The notes under the pieces were generated by a model that made no database searches, had not been told where the DNA came from, and was given only the letters and a program-made list of their open reading frames with translations. Both the position numbers and the translations under genes were made by a program. From Coprinus comatus (lineage: Eukaryota > Basidiomycota > Agaricomycetes > Agaricales > Agaricaceae): DNA of 64,000 bases. Where the stretch lies: positions 310,001 to 374,000 of the forward strand of contig JAWPGT010000014.1 in assembly GCA_034638255.1 (NCBI GenBank). Reading direction: 5' to 3'. Each line of letters opens with the position of its first letter. Position 1 is the first letter of the stretch. Of the stretch, positions 58,559 to 64,000 are shown piece after piece.

Positions 58559-59005
58559 GTTTGCAGCCTTTGATAGCAAGTAGAGAGAGGTAAAGGGGAC
58601 CCGAGGCCAGGCATACTTGTGGTCGCTAATTAAGTGCTCAGATCCTCTGAACGCATGTGACCTTCGCTAATCTATATCTTGGGATCGCTTTACATCATTG
58701 GTGTGATCTGCAGTGCAACAAATCCTTTCTCTCATCTCCGTCCAAATCCTTGTGGTCTCTCCGCAAAGTCAATTTCCAGCCACAGTATAACCTCAGATGC
58801 CGCGAGACGGCGAACTTCATTCAAGGTGCGTGGGTAGCGTGGAAACTCTGAAGCCACTAGAAAAAAGTTTGTCAAAATAGGCAGACAAACAACCTAAGTC
58901 TTTATGCATAGTGTAAATGAACACTACAGACGAACACACATGTCAGCGAAAACATATATATATCAAAGCAACCAAACCACACCACCACACCATCAGAAAC
59001 TTCAT
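58559..59005. other. Intergenic, F-box promoter region
   Basis: About 450 bp. No supported gene; the upstream region of the F-box gene and the 3' end of the next gene. Confidence 0.5.
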
Positions 59006-61202
59006 TCAGTCTTCGCAAAAACCCATTTCTTTATCTCTCTTCAGACGTTTCATCGCTTTCTTCTCGGTTTCAGAAAGTGCGAGCCACTCGGAAATCCCAA
59101 GTTCATCAATAATCTCCTCTTCCCATTTCTCTTCTAACTCCAGCTCTTTCTTGCTCTTCTTCTTTGGTGGAGGTGGAGGTGGCAAAGGTGGCGGAGTCCG
59201 CCTATTGGGATGGAGTGGTGCGATACGGGACAAGGTTCGCCGGGACGATTTGAGGTACGGAGAATATGCCAAACCGGGAACTGGTGATTTGGAAGAAGGC
59301 GTTGCTGTAAAAGGCGAACTTGGATGTGAATTGGCACGTCGTATTAGCTCTGACATACTTGGTGTTTGAGTTTTCGGTGCTATGGTATACTTTGAGGCAA
59401 TACTAGGGTATTTCGAGGAGGAAGGCGTATCATGACGTTTGGGTAGTATATTATTGTTAGTTAGTGGTGAATTGATGTGGTCATGGACAGCCTATATTGG
59501 AAGAATCAATACATGATACGTTTCTTTTTGTCGAGAAGATCACCTTAACCGCATCTCGATCAGGCCTCGAATAGTTGGCATCCTGATCAGTATCTTCTAC
59601 CGTCTGATCTCGAGTAGCTTGGGTTACTCCACTTCCATTCTTTTTCTTAGTACGCTTTGGAGCCTCCATAGGTAATTCCTCAGGGGTAGATAATACAGCA
59701 TCCTCGTCATCTGACGAGACTACCATCTTCCGCTTGTCCCTTTTGCCTGTTAAAGAACGAGAAGGTTGATTTCCCTCAATAACCTCACAATCAAATATAT
59801 TGTCGACGACCTGCTTCTTTCTCCTGGATTGTTTAGTTGACGGCGCCACCTGTATAGTATCCCTGGAGAGAGCATGTTCTTCCAAAACCTGAACGTCCTT
59901 CACCTTGAGCTTCTTGTTGAGTGGTGCAGAATCACCGTTAGTTTGTCTTGCCTCCATGGTTTCAGATTTGCGCTTTCGACCTTTCGTTTTCTCCGGATTT
60001 GAAGATTTGGATTCGGCTGCATCTTTGTCGTCGTTCATCAATAAATTTGCAGTCATGGAGTCAGGAACGGTGGACTGTTCCATTGCCGATTCGAAATCAT
60101 TGACAGTGCTCGAGACAATATCAAGTTCGTCTCGATCCTCGTCACCAGGGGGAGGATCAACCGTCTGTCTCTTCTTCCCTTTCCCTTTTGGGCTTGGAGG
60201 GCTAGGCGGGCGACCGTTGACCGTAGAGGTTATGACAACTTCCACTCGAGGCTTGCTAGCCCTCCCCTTGCCTTTCTTGTTGTCAGGTTTCAATAACGTT
60301 GCATTACTAGTAGCGTCTTCACGTGTTTCGGTATCACCCTTCTTTTTCCTGGGCTTCTTTGGCTTCGCAGCTGGTTTCATGACGGGAGAGCGAGTTATAA
60401 CGGTGGAGGGTAAGTCAGTAGGGTCAACGAGGTTTTGAGACTGACGTTGTAGAGAGAATGAGGGTCCGGGCAGGGTTTCATGGAGAGGTAGAGACGATGA
60501 TGCAGCAAAAAAGGTGGGAGGAGGAATTGTAGTACCTCGACCATCAAGTTCATCCACAGCATCTGGCAAATTGGGTTTCTGCAGTTTCTTGGAGGAAGAA
60601 CTTTTGCCTTTGCCAATGACGGGTAATGGTGATGATGAATTGAAGGAGTAGTCAGAAGACAGTGTTACAGGCAGAACCTCGATGGGAGGGAGAGGGCTCG
60701 CAAAGAAAGGATCCGTGGGAGGGAGGTCGTGATTCCCTGACGAGCGAGGTGGAGGGAAAGGTGATGTTGGAATTGGTAACGTGCTTTGTGATGCTCGACT
60801 AACAGGAGAGGATGGAGCCAGGCGCTTTTTACTTGGCTTTGGTCGAATCTTCAGTTTTGTGTTTGCGATGGGAGCAGAATCATCCTCTACGTTCTGGAAC
60901 AACACAGAAATGCTGGAGTTCAGGTTGTCAGTACTTTTCGGTAATCCTTCAGCTCTTTGTTTTGCGTTAGGCTTGGCTTTTGGTTTAGGTTTCTTCCTTG
61001 GTTTGGCAGTCATAGATTCGGGCATATAGTCATCATCATCGGAAAGCTCAATAATGTCCGGTTGGCGCTGTGTTTTAGGTTTCCTCTGGCGCATCTTGGC
61101 ACGTTCAGCAATACTAGGGATGGGATTGTCATCTCCCTCGAATCCAGCAAAGTAATTTATGGGAGCAATTGTAGACGAGTGTAGGAAGTCCGAATCTGAC
61201 AT
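59006..61202 (-). CDS. Basic, Pro/Ser-rich nuclear-type protein (unrecognised)
   Basis: Exons 61202-59544 and 59491-59006 give 714 residues, in frame. Most of it is disordered, with many Lys/Arg clusters (KPRKKPKPKAKPNAKQR, KGKGRASKPR, KNKKL-type) and acidic patches (ELSDDDDYMPES). The ordered part is the C-terminus: SMSELIRRANSHPSSPF, SPYLKSSRRTLSRIAPLHPN, a PPPLPPPPPP run and the helix ELEEKWEEEI...EWLALSETEKKAMKRLKRD. I associate that tail with conserved basidiomycete nuclear proteins but cannot name a function. Chromatin or DNA binding would fit the composition. No zinc finger, homeodomain or AT-hook consensus seen. Confidence 0.6.
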
Positions 61203-61737
61203 ATGCGTTGGAATTTGGGCGGGCTGACCATTTGGGTCGGCCAGAACATTGAGAGATTGGCTAGTTGGTTGATTAAATGATAAGTCATTGTGCAGGACTG
61301 TTAATAGTTATAATGAGCCATCTAGCTGCTTCAAGCTCGAATTGAGGGACTGTACTTTGAGGAGCACGCAGCTCGAGATTTTCGTCTTCGCTGTCGGCAA
61401 TGATCTCGTTGAGATCTGATAATGGACTGTCCATGAACAAAAGTGAGGGTAAGAGTCAATCGTTGATAGTAAACTACGGCGTGTATCTCGCCAATGACCC
61501 CGCGTGACATATGTGGTAAACGCGTAACACACCGTGTGCGACGTGACTGACCACAAGACTTAATAGAATCTGCCTTGGGCCAGGATGTAGAATAGAAAAC
61601 AAGAAAAATGATTATATTTGATTACGATTGTGATACAATGATCCAACTACCAGGAGAAAAACATGAGGGATGGTATGCGTACTACATATAATGCGAACAA
61701 CAAGAGAGGTCTATGATTTGGGTATATGCGAATTAGT
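61203..61737. other. Intergenic
   Basis: About 535 bp between the stop of FAS2 and the start of the nuclear protein gene, both on the minus strand. No supported gene. Confidence 0.55.
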
Positions 61738-64000
61738 CTAGGCAGATGTAGTAGCTTGTGCGAACGCAATGGCAACAGTCTATACATCCGTATCAGTACG
61801 TTTTATCTTTGGACACAGTGCTTGGGTACTCACTTCAGAATGGCTCAACGAAATCAACACCTTGGAAATTCCTTTTTCATCAGCTTTGGCTTTGGCCTCG
61901 CCATGGAGGTGGACAATAGGAACGCCGTCAGCGTTGTTCACAATTTCAATGTCCTTCATGGCAGCAGCAGCTCCAGAAGATTTCACTCCAAGGGATTTGA
62001 AAACAGCTTCCTTTCCAGCCCAGCGAACAGCAAATGAAGAGGCGGGAGAAGGTTGAGCACGGCAGTAGGCAATCTCGGCATCAGTGAAGTTGCGGGAGAC
62101 AAAGGTGGGATTATGAGAAGGAACAGCAGAGATCAATTCTATTGCAAAGGTAAGTAACCGTTCATGAAAATAAACATTTGTCTACTAACCTTGATCAACA
62201 CCGACGCCATTGATGCTACCCTCCGTGGAAAGTGCCTCGGAAACGGTCTTGACATTCGCCAAGTCCAATGGAACTTCGTTAGGGAGCTTGCCTTTGAACA
62301 AGTATTCCCCAGTCTTCGAATCATAGGTGACGCGGGCCATCGAATTGAGGAGTACTTGACGCTCATTCTCAGGAGTGAACGGAGGATGTTCCTTGACCTT
62401 GACGAGAGAGTTCTTGATCATCATGTCGCTCATGGCCTTGTAGGATTGGAGTGCTCGAACAGCGCTGCGTTCCTTATATTGTTCATAGTATGCAGGTTCC
62501 AAAGCGCCAAAGAGGTAACGCGGGTGAACAACAAGGGCTGTTCCTCCTACTTGACCGAAGCCAAAGGAAGACATAACACCAGCATTGATACCATCTGTGT
62601 GAATCGTCTTGGATGGGAACATGAGGAAGCGGCGATCTTGGAAGTGCGAGTCGATATTACTATAGAAATGTTTAGCACAAGCCAGTATATCAAAGCAATT
62701 AAACACTTACTCGCTGTTGCGGTTTCCAGGAACGATACCACTGCTAACATATTGTAAGAGACCAGCCAACTGCCAGGCAGCAGATCCTCCCTTTGAGTGA
62801 CCGAGGAGACTCTTTTGAGCAACAATTGGAACAGCATTGCCGGGAGTACGAGAGATAGTAGTGAAGATGTCATTCCAAATGCCGGTCTCGTTCTCTTCAT
62901 TGGCACCAGTACTAGTACCATGGATAGAGAGGACACCAATGTCATCGGCGGTCAAGCCCCAAACAGCAAGAGCACGACGTAGAGGAGCGACGCGTGGATC
63001 TTGTCCTTTGAGCATACCATACATAGCAAGCGCATCTTTTTCTTGTTGACCAGCTTCCTTCTCGAGGTTGGCAACACGAGCTGCAACATATTCCTCGTCG
63101 ACATTGTCTCCCTGCGACTTGAGATAAGAGACTTCCTCTTGGAGCTGAGCGTGTTCATGAGCTAACCACTGTGAAATTTGAGAGCGACGGAAGGCCATTT
63201 GCCTGGATCGGTAGGCAACATCCAGGATAGGTAAGGGGTGTTTAGACGCCACCTCACGAGCAACAGACAATGCACCCTTTCCAGGAGCGGGAACGGAACG
63301 TCCAGCCTTATCACTGAGCCCAATATCAGTTATGTGGATAGGCCAAAAAGGAGATTGAACTTACGTGGAGGTGGAAGTGAAACCGATGATTCCACGAATA
63401 GGAGCTCCGAGCTCGAGGGCCGTCTTGGCACTCATGACGATGTGAACACCGCTACCTTGGGCTTCCATAAAGCCTGCACGAGATGTTGTTGCGGGACGGG
63501 ACATCTCGGTTGGTTCGCGGCCCATAGCAAATTCGGTTTCCGCATTGCTGGTAGCCTTCATGTTGGCGAACTCGTAGGAACCTTCTTCGCTAATATCATC
63601 AAAGCCACCAGCAATCATCACCTTTGCCTTGCCAGACAAAATAGTATCGCAAGCGATTTCGAGTGATTGAAGGGCGGTTGCGCTGCATGTATGTGAGATT
63701 AAAGGAGTGGTTAAGATAATAATGACACATACCAAGCACCAACGGGGATCTTGACAGGTCCACTTGAGGACATTAGGAGCAAATTGACCCAACCGGCAGT
63801 AGTATTGATGAAGCTGGTGGAGTGGTCAATATATTGCTACTAGCAATGTTGAAAAATTAAGCATACGTTTCTTGCAAAATATCATTCTGGACGTCCTTTT
63901 CGTCGCGACGATCCTTAAACATTTTTGCCATACTGGTAACACCACCCATACCACTTCCAAGAGAGGTACCAACCTCGGAGGGATGCATGTGCTTGTAGAG
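61738..64000 (-). CDS. FAS2: Fatty acid synthase alpha subunit, 3' part (ketosynthase and phosphopantetheinyl transferase)
   Basis: Cytosolic fungal type I fatty acid synthase alpha chain; the gene runs off the right edge. Visible exons: 64000-63867, 63813-63733, 63682-63365, 63313-62711, 62659-62190, 62138-61834 and 61779-61738, about 650 residues. The ketosynthase active-site cysteine is in PVGACATALQS, split by an intron after TG of the Cys codon. Its histidines are in [14 protein letters not shown] and [11 protein letters not shown]. The C-terminal phosphopantetheinyl transferase domain has GVGVDQELIS and [16 protein letters not shown], as in yeast Fas2, where this domain loads the acyl carrier. 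Ends [12 protein letters not shown] and TAG at 61738-61740. No defect seen. Confidence 0.95.

Noticed and set aside
1..64000. CRISPR arrays, operons, ribosome binding sites
   Set aside because: The DNA is eukaryotic with spliceosomal introns; no spaced direct-repeat arrays seen.

Overview
The window looks like nuclear DNA of a basidiomycete fungus, probably an Agaricomycete. Genes are packed on both strands and split by many 45-70 nt GT-AG introns. Families include CYP51/ERG11, a FAS2-type fatty acid synthase alpha chain, COX11, complex I NDUFB8, NPR3, a Caf120/Skg3 protein, a wax-synthase-like acyltransferase, a TAM-type methyltransferase and an F-box protein of the kind common in mushrooms. 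No species can be named from the sequence. Exon models below were built by hand. In almost every multi-exon gene the summed exon length came out a multiple of three, which is independent support for the splicing; the exceptions are discussed as findings.

Layout. 1-5,038: PA2G4-like gene (runs off the left edge), TAM methyltransferase, NDUFB8 and an initiator tRNA-Met. 5,130-10,644: one very long Caf120/Skg3-like gene with a low-complexity tail. 10,645-12,726: a 2 kb gene desert with a tiny poly(A)-tailed insertion. 12,727-20,588: XPG/Rad13 nuclease (with apparent lesions), COX11 and an aromatic/aminoadipate-type aminotransferase. 21,099-22,376: a small SAM methyltransferase, followed by a 2.4 kb gene-poor stretch. 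24,806-33,599: wax-synthase-like enzyme, NAD-dependent epimerase, NPR3, alpha/beta hydrolase and a Ser/Thr/Pro-rich protein whose start codon is split by an intron.

34,857-45,614: the most unusual part. Two near-identical inverted repeats of about 0.93 kb face each other across about 8.9 kb. Between them lie a second copy of the small SAM methyltransferase, a decayed and an intact copy of a DUF6697-like gene in inverted orientation, and an intact SF1 (Upf1-like) helicase. I read this as a mobile or duplicated accessory unit, not an ordinary housekeeping segment. It ends about 0.3 kb beyond the 3' end of ERG11.

45,924-64,000: ERG11 (lanosterol 14-alpha-demethylase), DSS1-like mitochondrial exoribonuclease, a zinc-finger nuclear protein, an ENV7/STK16-like kinase, an F-box gene with an uncertain 3' end, a basic nuclear protein, and the 3' part of FAS2 (runs off the right edge).

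Four genes (TAM methyltransferase, XPG, ERG11, ENV7-like kinase) each need one missing base in or next to a short homopolymer to be read through. ERG11 is normally essential, so at least part of this pattern is more likely base-calling error than biology. The in-frame TAA in XPG is not explained that way.
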